In this document: piece by piece, positions 11,635 to 21,518 of the stretch | Layout of the letters: each line of letters begins with the position of its first letter | How positions within the stretch are numbered: the first letter of the stretch is position 1 | Source of the DNA: Lachancea dasiensis | Taxonomy: Eukaryota; Ascomycota; Saccharomycetes; Saccharomycetales; Saccharomycetaceae | Direction: 5' to 3' | DNA length: 64,000 nt | Assembly: GCA_900074725.1 (NCBI GenBank) | Contig: LT598454.1 | Location: 936,854-1,000,853, forward strand | The notes under the pieces: generated by a model | Database searches by the model: none | What the model was told of the DNA's origin: nothing | What the model saw: only the letters and a program-made list of their open reading frames with translations | Made by a program: the position numbers and the translations under genes

Positions 11635-13866
11635 ATGGTGGCCCGCAAGTTCAAGGATTTGGATGATTTTGTTCCCACAATCAGCGACAGTGAGAACGAA
11701 GTCCCAGACCTGGAAGATTCTGATGATGAGGTCGTAAAGCAGACCAAGGTGCTTCCCCATAAGGCTAAGAAGACCAAGAAAAATCAAAGTAAGCAGCAAC
11801 ACGACGTTAAAGGGGAGCTTGTTGACGAGGACGTTCATGAAGATCTTAATCCTGGCTTTGAATTTGAGTTGGACGGCTCAGAAGTGACATCGAACTTCGA
11901 TGGATGGAATTTTGAAGGTGATAAAAGAGCTAATGAAGGTACTAAGGACGTTGATTTAGATGGTATAATCAGACGTAAGGGGGGACTTGTTCAGTTAGTA
12001 GGTACTGAAGACAGCGCTAGTGATGTTGGGAGCGAGGACAATGACACTGAAAATGAAGGGAGTGACGAGAGTGACGATGATAATCTTGCCATGGATGGAT
12101 TCGGCATGGGTACTTCCGCAGTGGGTGAAGATGCTAGCGACGGCAACGACGGCTCCTCTGATGTTGAAGAAGAGGTCGAGGAAAGTGAACTGTCTGCAGC
12201 AGAGGCAGCTGATCAAAAATTGGAAGTAGAAGAGGAGGATAGCGACGATGCGAAAGCGGCTTTTTATGCTCCGGATGAGGAAAGTTCCGAGGCCAGGAAT
12301 ACCGTACACAGCAGCTTCAACTCTTTGTCCCTCTCACGTCCTGTTCTCAAGGGAGTGGGTGCCCTTAACTACGTCAAGCCTTCTCCCATTCAAAGTGCTG
12401 CGATACCAATAGCTCTTCTTGGTAAAGACATTATTGCTGGCGCCGTTACTGGCTCTGGTAAGACTGCAGCTTATATGATTCCCATAATTGAACGTTTGTT
12501 ATACAAACCAGCCCAGGTAGCTTCCACCCGTGTTATTGTTTTGACCCCAACTCGTGAACTTGCAATTCAAGTTTCAGATGTCGGGACAAAGCTCGCAAAG
12601 TTCGTGAGTACCATCAACTTTGGTCTCGCTGTTGGTGGTTTGAACTTGAGGCAACAAGAACAAAACTTGAGATCTCGACCTGATGTTGTTATTGCCACAC
12701 CTGGTAGACTAATTGATCACATAAGAAACTCTGCAAGTTTCAATGTAGAGTCGGTGGAAATTCTGGTCATTGACGAGGCTGATCGTATGCTGGAGGAGGG
12801 ATTCCAGGATGAATTAAATGAAATTATGTCTCTCATCCCCAGTAAGCGACAAACTCTTTTGTTTTCAGCTACAATGAATGCCAAGATTAACCAGTTGATA
12901 TCTCTTTCTTTGAAAAAGCCAATCAAAATTATGATTGATCCGCCAAGGCAGGCAGCTGCTAAACTAACGCAAGAGTTTGTTCGTATTCGTAAAAGAGAAG
13001 ATCTCAAGCCGGCTCTACTCTTTCATCTCATCAAGAGATTAGATGACCAAGCGCAAAAAAGAATTGTGGTTTTTGTTGCTAGAAAGGAAATGGCTCACAA
13101 ATTGAGGATTATACTGGGATTATTAGGAATGAAAGTTGCTGAACTACATGGTTCATTGTCTCAAGAGCAGCGTTTGCAGTCTGTCAATGGATTCAAATCC
13201 CTGGAGATACCGGTGCTAATATGTACAGATTTGGCATCCAGAGGTTTGGATATACCTAAGATTGAGTTTGTCATCAATTTCGACATGCCAAAATCGTATG
13301 AAATCTATCTTCATAGAGTGGGTCGTACAGCGAGAGCCGGTAGAGAGGGTCGTTCTGTTACCTTTGTCGGTGAATCTTCTCAAGACAGAAATGTTGTGAA
13401 GAGTGCCATCAAGTCTGCGGAAGAAAATAATAAACAAGACACCGTTGTAGGTAGAATGATCGACTGGTCCAGGGTAGAAGAAATCAACAATTTTATCTCA
13501 AATAAGGATGACACAATCATTGAGATTCTAGAAGAGGAGAAACAAGAAAAAGAGATTCTGAGAGCCGAAATGGAAGTACGCAAAGGCGAAAACATGTTAA
13601 AACACAAAGATGAAATTAGTGCAAGGCCCAAGAGGACTTGGTTCCAGTCAGAAGCTGAGAAGAAAAATTCGAAGGTGATCAACGCTTTGTCAAAGACCAA
13701 AAAGACCATTAACAGTAAAAAGAGGAAGAGATTAGAGGCTACTGAAGATCGCGCTCGTTCCTACAAGAAAACCAAAAACGATAGGAGTACAGATCAGCAG
13801 AGAACTTATGCCAAACAAAGGGCGAAGGTTGATGCTAAGAAGAAAAAGAAGAGAGCGAGGACGTAG
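11635..13866 (+). CDS. DRS1: Drs1, DEAD-box RNA helicase of 60S assembly
   Basis: A 743-residue nucleolar DEAD-box ATPase needed for 27S pre-rRNA processing and large-subunit assembly; S. cerevisiae Drs1 has 752. The first ~220 residues are acidic and disordered. The helicase core follows in order: Walker A AVTGSGKT (~269), PTRELA, TPGR, the DEAD box as VIDEADRM (~377), SAT (~411), and motif [13 protein letters not shown] (~560). The C-terminus is strongly basic (KKKKKRART end), typical of nucleolar targeting. It ends 92 bp before the convergent LMO1. Upstream PAC and RRPE elements fit its role. S. cerevisiae has the same DRS1-LMO1 arrangement (YLL008W-YLL007C). Confidence 0.97.
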   Translation: MVARKFKDLDDFVPTISDSENEVPDLEDSDDEVVKQTKVLPHKAKKTKKNQSKQQHDVKGELVDEDVHEDLNPGFEFELDGSEVTSNFDGWNFEGDKRANEGTKDVDLDGIIRRKGGLVQLVGTEDSASDVGSEDNDTENEGSDESDDDNLAMDGFGMGTSAVGEDASDGNDGSSDVEEEVEESELSAAEAADQKLEVEEEDSDDAKAAFYAPDEESSEARNTVHSSFNSLSLSRPVLKGVGALNYVKPSPIQSAAIPIALLGKDIIAGAVTGSGKTAAYMIPIIERLLYKPAQVASTRVIVLTPTRELAIQVSDVGTKLAKFVSTINFGLAVGGLNLRQQEQNLRSRPDVVIATPGRLIDHIRNSASFNVESVEILVIDEADRMLEEGFQDELNEIMSLIPSKRQTLLFSATMNAKINQLISLSLKKPIKIMIDPPRQAAAKLTQEFVRIRKREDLKPALLFHLIKRLDDQAQKRIVVFVARKEMAHKLRIILGLLGMKVAELHGSLSQEQRLQSVNGFKSLEIPVLICTDLASRGLDIPKIEFVINFDMPKSYEIYLHRVGRTARAGREGRSVTFVGESSQDRNVVKSAIKSAEENNKQDTVVGRMIDWSRVEEINNFISNKDDTIIEILEEEKQEKEILRAEMEVRKGENMLKHKDEISARPKRTWFQSEAEKKNSKVINALSKTKKTINSKKRKRLEATEDRARSYKKTKNDRSTDQQRTYAKQRAKVDAKKKKKRART

Positions 13867-13958
13867 CTCAGTGTATAGAGACTTTCAGAGCGATACCGTT
13901 CTAGTATAGACAGTCAATAAAATTGAGTTCGCCTCCATACATACTTCTTGCGGTGATG

Positions 13959-15857
13959 TCAGTCATAGTGGAAGTCCGTGGTCAAAGCTTGTAGTACTTC
14001 TAAATCGTAGTACTGTTCTTCCGCCTTCAAATCCGAATCATGTTCATTCAAAATTGTTTTGTCTAGACCGACTATCTGCACATTTTTCCTCAGGTCAATG
14101 AGATTTGAGATCTGAGATTTCAGGTCATCGGAAAGGGAGGGTTCTTTGCCCTGTGCCGCGGCCACTATTAACTGTAATCCATCGAGCCAAATATAAGATG
14201 CTTCTCGACTGTCTAAAAAAAATGTCAACATAACTGATTCATCCTTATCAAGAAGATGAATTTCCGTGTAAACAGCTTTATTAAGTATGTTTATCAGTTT
14301 TGCATTAACGGGTACTTTGCTGTCGGCTTGAACTTTCCAGTGCTGGAACTTGTGTACCCGCCTGACGGGAATTACCGTAGTTTTACCTTTAGAGCCATCG
14401 GTGCTTACAATGTCATTACCAACCACAGCAGGACTTTCTTCACACTTCGCCCTGTACTCTTTAGCCAGGAGGTTCATTTGGTTATCGGAAAGAACAACGT
14501 AATAAACTTTTGGCTGCTTCACGTTACGATCTAGCGGATTATCGCTATACACCCAAGCACCCTTTTGTAACTGCAACAGACGTTGGTGGCGCACATACTC
14601 AAGCACTTGATTTGACAACATGGAGTCGAAAGTAGATATTTGTCGCTCCCATTTTTTGTGATGAGCTGTTCTAATTTGTCTCAATTGAAGATCCCGAAGT
14701 TTTTCGTAAGACAGCAATCGAACGTTTGCCAAACAATTCCCGATTTCGGATTCTTGGGAACCGAGGAATGAATCTTGTAAAAAAAATGCTACCTTAAATG
14801 TTTCAAGAATCGAGTTGAAGTCGTCAAAACTTTGTGCACGGGACTCGATCCATAAATCCATAAGCTTGTCAACCAGAGAAAATATCAAGACGTCTTTGTT
14901 TAGGAAACACTGCATAATGAAGCGATCGACTTTCTCTTGGGAAAAATATTGACTGAAAGTTATCGATAGCTGATCTGAAAGCCAAGATAATCCTTGGACG
15001 ATGGGGAAGGCATGTTCTTCGAAGAGTAGCCGTTCTAGGTACTTCTTGCGAAATGATACATTCGCATCCCTTAAAAACACAATAATATCAAGCGCATTTG
15101 TTATTGACAGTCCAGATCTGCTCTCTTCAGCTCCATCAAAAGTATCTTTAATTCCTATCTCGTATTCTTTTACCTTAAAATGTCTATCTAGCAGTTCCAA
15201 CATCGTCGATGTCAGAGTGCCCTCTAGATTTTCCATATCACAAAATCTCAACGACATGCTGATGGTAGCCAAGTCTACGACACACCTCTCCGTTGACCAT
15301 ACCAAGTCTTCATCGTATCGGTGTGCATTCTCCAATATACTGGTCAAAACAGTAAAGAAACCGGGTGCTTTAAGCCGCAATACGCTATCACAAAAAATCT
15401 TACTAGAGACTTTTTGATCTTGTGTATCAAGTAGCTTAAGGCACCTGATGAACGCCAAAAGTGATTTGACTATCTGCGCCTCCAGTGTTTCGTCATATTG
15501 ATGCCAAAGTAGCTGGTTTGCAACTGTACTAATGACAAAATGATCCTGTACTAAGTTGCAGAAACTTTTATGGATTGCGGAGTTCCCGTACTTCCTTACC
15601 ATTATCGTAGAACCTTTATCAAGAAAGAAGGCTGTAATCAACCCAATCTCTCGGTCCTCATTTAGTGCTCTTGATGCGGCAAAAATAATTTCCCATCGAT
15701 CTGCGCTCTCCGATAGATACTTTGCATATAAGTCATCAGCATCACCAGAGAAAGATTTGTGTAAACTGAGCAATGTCTTTTTATCATCACTCGACCTTTC
15801 AAGTCCCTTAAGCAGCTCCTCAATGTAGTTCAACTCAGCTGAAAGTGGTTCTGGCAT
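13959..15857 (-). CDS. LMO1: Lmo1, ELMO/CED-12 homologue
   Basis: A 632-residue protein in the position of YLL007C (LMO1, 665 residues), the yeast homologue of animal ELMO. In animals ELMO pairs with Dock-family Rac exchange factors; in yeast Lmo1 pairs with Dck1 and acts through Rho5 in stress responses and mitophagy. Assignment rests mainly on synteny and overall helical ELMO-like layout, with a PH-like region near the C-terminus (the HKFQHWKVQ and YIWLDGLQLIV strands, ~510-590). I start it at the first in-frame ATG, 15857 (MPEPLSAELNYIEELL). The frame stays open about 46 codons further upstream without any ATG; see findings. Convergent with DRS1. Confidence 0.85.
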   Translation of the reverse strand: MPEPLSAELNYIEELLKGLERSSDDKKTLLSLHKSFSGDADDLYAKYLSESADRWEIIFAASRALNEDREIGLITAFFLDKGSTIMVRKYGNSAIHKSFCNLVQDHFVISTVANQLLWHQYDETLEAQIVKSLLAFIRCLKLLDTQDQKVSSKIFCDSVLRLKAPGFFTVLTSILENAHRYDEDLVWSTERCVVDLATISMSLRFCDMENLEGTLTSTMLELLDRHFKVKEYEIGIKDTFDGAEESRSGLSITNALDIIVFLRDANVSFRKKYLERLLFEEHAFPIVQGLSWLSDQLSITFSQYFSQEKVDRFIMQCFLNKDVLIFSLVDKLMDLWIESRAQSFDDFNSILETFKVAFFLQDSFLGSQESEIGNCLANVRLLSYEKLRDLQLRQIRTAHHKKWERQISTFDSMLSNQVLEYVRHQRLLQLQKGAWVYSDNPLDRNVKQPKVYYVVLSDNQMNLLAKEYRAKCEESPAVVGNDIVSTDGSKGKTTVIPVRRVHKFQHWKVQADSKVPVNAKLINILNKAVYTEIHLLDKDESVMLTFFLDSREASYIWLDGLQLIVAAAQGKEPSLSDDLKSQISNLIDLRKNVQIVGLDKTILNEHDSDLKAEEQYYDLEVLQALTTDFHYD

Positions 15858-18503
15858 GTGCCTGTAGTTCAATTGGTAGGTATTGAGTACTGTAAGGCGC
15901 AAAGATGTTGTTTTACGCACCAAACTAGTGACTGGCTTTTTTCGAACAATTGTAAACCTTTGGACGGACGACCTTTTGAATTTAGTTGTGCCAACTCAGG
16001 TCACGAGTCAAACGAGAGACCTCCCGAAACGAGAGACCTTCCGAAACGAATAACGCCGTTAAAGTCCAGCTAACTGAATGAATAAAATCGTAGATACTTG
16101 AGTCCAAGCCAAATGGTGTACCAGGGCATAAGAAATTTTCGAACGTGCACGTAAGTGGTGCAACTTACAGGATTTTGTGATCAGCGGTCTTTCATCACCA
16201 ACTACATCTATCAGATATAACCTGAATAAGCAAGAGTGCCGAGGTAGTTACTCAATAAGAATCGAAACTTTAAAAACTCTCCAGTGGTGATGCTGTAGTT
16301 CTGTTTGAGTAGTGTCGAGTTGCATAATCTGAAATAGCAATGTCGTCTCATAATGGTACGAGGGGATACTAGAGACATCAGCAGGCTACAGAATGGATAC
16401 ATTCCACAGCAAAACTGCAATCCGATACCTTTAAGATAATTCATGTGATTTTTTCAGATACTGCTTGAAACCTGTACCAAATATTTGATGAAAGTACTAT
16501 TATTCTGCGGGTATTCACGTGCTGTTCGTCGAGTAGCTCTTGAATATTACTATTCTATCCAATAGTGTTAGGAACTTTGCCGCTAATGGGAAACAGTCGC
16601 TCGGCTCCGCTGCCACTAATTTTTATGTATTTTTGGGGCATCGCCAACTTGAATAGATTACGGTAATGAAATCTGTATTAAGACCACCGCTCCTTTGCAT
16701 CCCTCTAGTTCCATCCGCAAGCATTCTCTGGTGCTTGTAAAGTTCCCCTTTCGCTGAAGTTCTGATATTTCACTATTAAACCACATAATTGGACTTTCTT
16801 AAATATAAATTGTTCGCTGTGATGCTCCTCTGTTTCTGAGTTTTTCAGAGCCCATTTCGGACACTTTTGGGATAGTTTGCTCAAAATGTCGGTTCATTCT
16901 AGTTTCTTTCAGGGTTCATCTTCCTGCATGCCTTGAACAAAACTGGCGTGTCTCGCGGTTAGGAAATAAAGCACTTATGGACGGTTCCTTGCCTTGCTAG
17001 ATTTGAAAGCAATCATCGAAAGTTGACAGGGCTTATGTATATTGTTTAAAAACATTCCTCTATGATCAAAAGAGAGCCGTCCTTGCTCATTCAAACGCGA
17101 AAAGTCCACAATCCCATTAGAAACTTAGGTCTCGCGCTTGAGCCGTCGCAACCCCTCGCGGTGTATTGATGACCTGTATGTTGGGAATAACGGTATATTC
17201 ATGAATAAATGCAGATATGTGCCAGATTGACGGTACTCTGACAACTAGATCCCTATGAATGAAGCTTAGGTATAATCTGTTCACGGGTTCATATTAAATT
17301 AAGCGTCTTTACTAGAAGCGTCACAGCACGTCAATTCAGATTGAAACCAGGTAGACTGGCCAAGTACTGTATGGGTATTCTCAATCGAAAATTCAGATAG
17401 ATATCGTATATCAGATGACATATCTTCGGATCATCTGATTGGTGCTCAAAACATTATTGAATCCATTTCCCAGCCCTGGGCGCCGGTAAAACAATAAAGT
17501 CCTAGGCAAATTATCAACCAATGGCTTCCAGAGGAGTAGCAGCTACACACAATTGCCCGCCCAGTCAATTCGATGATCCAACAGCCCAAATTTCCATTTT
17601 TTCTAGTTGGGATTGTTGGATTATATCCATAACGGTACCGGGACTATTGTCGCCAGAACTTAGTATAGATCTCGATTGTAGGTCCCAAATATGGAACTAA
17701 CCCAAAATCCAAATGGGCACAGAGAGACGAGAAGAAGTCGCCTCCTAATTCGTAATTTTTGTATCAAGTTCTCAAAAGATATTTCATAATGTCTACCAAC
17801 AAAGCGAACTATGTCAGTTCACCGGGTTAAGTACTTTCGACGCTAACTCAATCCAAAAAACCCTCACCATGTGTTGACTGCAAGTCCCTTGTTTCCAGGG
17901 GCTGAAAAAGATAATACTCTCCAGTATGGGGTTGGAGAAGCGCACTAGAGAAAAAAAATGAGAAGAGTTTCTGGACTTGAGAAAGCCCTTCTAGTAGGTT
18001 AACTTAGAGCTATTACTTCAATCTTGGAATTCCATTAAGCCGAAAATGTTGAATAATCAGTATGATGAAGCAGTTCTCTTCCGCGCGTGGCAAGAAAACT
18101 TGCAGAATAGAGAGGAAATTTAGCGGAAACATAATATTCGCTAGCTAGTTGATGTGACCGCTCACAGAATAACTTGATAGCCTGACCGTAACGTTGGGGC
18201 TCATGATTCGTGAAGATGTAGCTTCCTTTTGTATAGCATCAATCGAGAAGAATCGCTATAAATTACTCATTTTGCTGGCTTTACTCTTGTCGCGTTTTCG
18301 AGCATGGCCCAGCTATTGAACATGAAGGAAGGGCGCATATACACTACCACTTTCATCTGTTCGGTTTCATATCTCTATGTACGAGAGGTGTGACCTTGCC
18401 AATGGTGATAATATTACAGCGATATGCAAGTAGTACTCAATTCAAATGTGTAAAATAAGTAGTATGCAGCCTAAAACGTTGAACATTAACGTGTCAATGA
18501 GCA
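15858..18503. other. 2.6-kb divergent region LMO1 / MMM1 with no recognised gene
   Basis: This is the largest gene-free stretch in the window. Open frames are short and unlike proteins on both strands. I looked for tRNA A/B boxes, U1, U2, U4, U5, U6, SCR1, RPR1, MRP RNA and telomerase RNA signatures and recognised none. TGTTGG at 17179 and CCAACA at 17578 resemble LTR ends but are not flanked by a target duplication. A C/D-box-like pair (TGATGA near 17167, CTGA near 17239) is weak. The region must contain the LMO1 and MMM1 promoters; the rest is unexplained. Confidence 0.4.
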
Positions 18504-19868
18504 ATGAGCGGCGAGCTTTCTAGCATATCTCAAAATAATTCAGCTCGGGAGGTGCTTAATGTTACTTCAGAATATTCGAAGAATTCCAATGAGAGCTTAG
18601 TGTCCTTGGATGACTATCTGAGCAATACTTTGCCGTTACACCTACAGCGACTGTTTTTAGAAAATCTGCAAAAACGAGAACAAACCATTATTGACAGCGC
18701 ATCCAAGTCGCTAAATGGAGCGGTGAGTGACCCGTCCCAACAACAGCAATTATTAAACGGTTTGCCATTTGCGCTGGATTCTAATTTCAATTCCTCAAGA
18801 GGTAACTCATTTTCGTCATGGTCATTTACGCAAGGTCTGGTTTTAGGGCAGGTAAGTGTCATTTTAGTGATCACCTTTTTCATCAAGTTCTTTGTCTTCA
18901 GCGAAGGTTCTCTCAAGACCGATGGCCCTAACGGAGGAAAGTCCAGCAAGAGCGCAGAGGCAACATTTTCAAAACCGCCAGTAGTGTCAACATCAACTTC
19001 GCGATTTCTTTCGTCAATCATACGGCGCCGCGGTGAGAATGTCTCCGAGAAAACGGAAGAAGAGGATCACAATCGGAAGTTTTGTCAAATCAATGCTATA
19101 TTGGAAAAGACCTACTACAATGTCGATACCCATTCATCAGAGAGTTTGGATTGGTTTAACGTACTTATCGCTCAGACAATTCAACAATTTAGAGAGGAAG
19201 CATTGCAGAAGGACAACATTGTGCATTCACTGAACGATTTCGTATCTCGGAGATCAGCCGAACTACCGCAATACCTCGATGCGATCAAAATCACTGAGCT
19301 GGATATAGGAGAGGATTTTCCTATTTTTTCGAACTGTCGTATCCAATATTCGCCAAATTCCAACAAGCAACGGCTCGAAGCTAAGATCGACATTGATTTG
19401 AGTGATCGGCTTGCTTTGGGTATCGAGACTAAATTGCTCGTAAATTATCCCAAACCTTTTGCAGCAGCGCTACCGGTCCAGCTCACTGTTTCCATTGTAA
19501 GGTTTCAAGCTTGTTTGACAGTCTCGCTCACAACCGCCGAGGAATTCGTTCCAACGTCGGGAAATAACACTTCATGTGATACAGACTATGGTAGTGGTTA
19601 TTTCTTGATGTTTTCATTTTCTCCAGAGTATCGTTTGGAGTTTGATGTGAAATCTCTAATTGGCGCGAGGTCGAAGCTGCAAAATATTCCCAAGATAGGG
19701 AGCTTGATAGAATATCAAATAAAAAAATGGTTTGTTGAACGATGCGTGGAACCTCGATTCCAGTTCATAAAACTTCCAAGCCTCTGGCCGAGAAGCAAAA
19801 ATACCAGGGAAGAAAAATCAGAAAATGATGACATTTCCGTTACATCCATGGATTCACCAAGTACTTGA
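18504..19868 (+). CDS. MMM1: Mmm1, ER subunit of the ERMES complex
   Basis: A 454-residue ER membrane protein of the ER-mitochondria encounter structure; S. cerevisiae Mmm1 has 426. It has a luminal Ser/Asn-rich N-terminus with NxS/T glycosylation sites and a single transmembrane span at about residues 110-132 (LVLGQVSVILVITFFIKFF). The cytosolic SMP lipid-transfer domain follows at ~205-430 (SLDWFNVLIAQTIQQFREEA near its start, and the VEPRFQFIKLPSLW end). The SMP domain binds phospholipid and pairs with Mdm12. The ATG at 18504 is the first in frame. In S. cerevisiae the next chromosome XII gene is SPO75; it is absent here, and COX16 (from the chromosome X series) follows. Confidence 0.96.
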   Translation: MSGELSSISQNNSAREVLNVTSEYSKNSNESLVSLDDYLSNTLPLHLQRLFLENLQKREQTIIDSASKSLNGAVSDPSQQQQLLNGLPFALDSNFNSSRGNSFSSWSFTQGLVLGQVSVILVITFFIKFFVFSEGSLKTDGPNGGKSSKSAEATFSKPPVVSTSTSRFLSSIIRRRGENVSEKTEEEDHNRKFCQINAILEKTYYNVDTHSSESLDWFNVLIAQTIQQFREEALQKDNIVHSLNDFVSRRSAELPQYLDAIKITELDIGEDFPIFSNCRIQYSPNSNKQRLEAKIDIDLSDRLALGIETKLLVNYPKPFAAALPVQLTVSIVRFQACLTVSLTTAEEFVPTSGNNTSCDTDYGSGYFLMFSFSPEYRLEFDVKSLIGARSKLQNIPKIGSLIEYQIKKWFVERCVEPRFQFIKLPSLWPRSKNTREEKSENDDISVTSMDSPST

Positions 19869-20385
19869 ATCGCAGACAAAGACTTCCGAATCTCATGTAC
19901 ATTTTACGAAGAGAGTTACAATCGCTTTGAATGACCTATTGCAACTAAACATACCCTTTAAGTCAACCGCATCTCCTTGATTTTCTGAAAATGTATAATA
20001 GTATTTTTTTGTGGTGTGCTTTCAAGTCGCGAGCGTAGTGACTGCTGGCGAAGGCTCGACTGGTAGGTAAATTAGAGAAAGAGCTCAAGGGCAAAAAACT
20101 TTTTGACACTGAATAAGGATTCTATATCAAACCGAATATTGTTCACTGTCTGAGTTATATCATTTGTTGAACGTATGTGTTTATGGCCATAAACACGACG
20201 CCGCTCGATCTCAATTTGGAGTCTGGTTCTTTTATTTACCAACGTGACCTTCTCTGGAATTTCTTGTTCATAAGATATCTCATACTTTATGCTAATTTAC
20301 GACTTTTCAAGATGAGCTCTGAAATTCTTCAAATCCTTTGGGTTTCTGCTCAAGTCTAGAATTAAATCGCAACCTTTCACCTTGG
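19869..20385. other. MMM1-COX16 spacer
   Basis: A 517-bp spacer between two plus-strand genes, MMM1 (3' end) and COX16 (5' end). A 60-codon open frame (20177-20359) overlaps the COX16 start and looks non-coding. No RNA gene, repeat or trace of SPO75, which sits between MMM1 and ORC3 in S. cerevisiae, was recognised. Confidence 0.4.
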
Positions 20386-20742
20386 ATGTCATTCAGTGGA
20401 AGAAAGTTTAGATCAAGAAGAGCACAATTAGCTTTCGATGCATCCCTAGCTGGGAAATATCAGTCGAGACTGAGAAGAAATCCATTTCTTTACTTCGGCC
20501 TGCCCTTTTGCTCAATAATGGTACTTGGCTCATATTGGCTATCCAGCTTTACTGCTGTTAGATACGAGCAGAAAGACCGTAAGATACAAGAGATCAGTGA
20601 AGATGACCTAATGAAGATGAAGACCAACAAGAGACAATTTGACCTCAAAGAAGAATACTACCGATTACAGGGCTTAGGAGAACAGGATTGGGAACCTGTA
20701 CGTGTTCCTAGAATGAAAGGCGAATCTGAAAACGTATGGTAA
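20386..20742 (+). CDS. COX16: Cox16, cytochrome c oxidase assembly factor
   Basis: A 118-residue mitochondrial inner-membrane protein, exactly the S. cerevisiae length. Cox16 helps Cox1/Cox2 assembly into complex IV. It shows a basic N-terminus (MSFSGRKFRSRRAQLAFDAS), one membrane span at about residues 37-58 (LYFGLPFCSIMVLGSYWLSS region) and the conserved C-terminal segment with EEYYRLQGL and WEPVRVPR. I chose the ATG at 20386 because it gives the family length; an in-frame extension of 16 codons to 20338 exists but is unlike the family. Its S. cerevisiae neighbours SYS1 and OST1 (YJL004C, YJL002C) flank it here too, interleaved with chromosome XII genes. Confidence 0.95.
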   Translation: MSFSGRKFRSRRAQLAFDASLAGKYQSRLRRNPFLYFGLPFCSIMVLGSYWLSSFTAVRYEQKDRKIQEISEDDLMKMKTNKRQFDLKEEYYRLQGLGEQDWEPVRVPRMKGESENVW

Positions 20743-21518
20743 TGTTGAAAAACCTCGTGAAGACAATTAGAGCGAAACCTAGCCTCAGACTTTAGCGTTT
20801 TAGCATACTGTGTTGAACTCTAATGGGATCTTGGGCGTCGTAGGGGCTGATCTGCTTGGATCCTTAGCATGAGAGTATAGAGCGACAAAACTACTCCCTT
20901 AGAGCTTTTCACATAGTAACTACTGGTTGGATATTAAGATCTATCGGAAAACGATTCTAACATAAACTATTCGTATCAATATTTTCTTTCTTGCCTATTT
21001 GAATTTGAATTGAGCATACCATTTGTTTTCTTTCATTAGGTGTTTTATTGATTTCAGGCCGCAACGTAACATTTAATAATGGCCACTATTGTAAACACTA
21101 CTTTCGCATCTTCTAATAGACAAAATAAATCTAGATAAGTACCGATAATGGTGAGGATACATCCTTTCGTCGAACAAGTTTCTCGATATCAGTTGGCGGC
21201 TTGGATTAATGCTTGATGTATTACCAATTAATTTCTCCATCAAGCTTCGGCTGTACAAACTAGGGCTTTCTTCTAATCAGCTTGTAATCTGCTTCTGAAC
21301 CGCCCTTCCTTCCGTGTATCTTAGCTGAGTCAATAATCCGACTTTCATAGGCTATGTTTATCTGAGGTCATAGCTTAACTCATTTATCAGGTCCAAAGGA
21401 CGAGCACCGGACTTCTGGCCAACAAGTGCCCTATGTCACGTGAGTGATTTTGGCCGTTGATTTTTGTGGGCAAGATTAAAAAGTATATAGCGAGCACACG
21501 TCTCTTTGTCGAGCTGAT
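20743..21518. other. COX16-ORC3 spacer / ORC3 promoter
   Basis: A 776-bp spacer before ORC3. GTCACGTG at 21435-21442 is a perfect Cbf1-type box about 80 bp upstream of ORC3. A TATATA run lies at about 21484-21489, only ~35 bp before the first ORC3 ATG. No gene or RNA was recognised in the rest. Confidence 0.45.

Noticed and set aside
15865-15880. tRNA D-arm/A-box-like TAGTTCAATTGGTAGG just upstream of the LMO1 ATG
   Set aside because: No pairing D-stem, anticodon arm or B-box follows within 100 bp; no tRNA can be built on either strand.
17179-17583. TGTTGG...CCAACA termini about 405 bp apart, like a solo LTR of a Ty-type element
   Set aside because: The flanking 5-mers (ctgta and gccca) do not match as a target duplication, and no LTR-like interior or related copy is seen. 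Treated as chance.
20338-20385. 16-codon N-terminal extension of COX16
   Set aside because: The family starts at the ATG at 20386 and the extension lacks conservation-like character.
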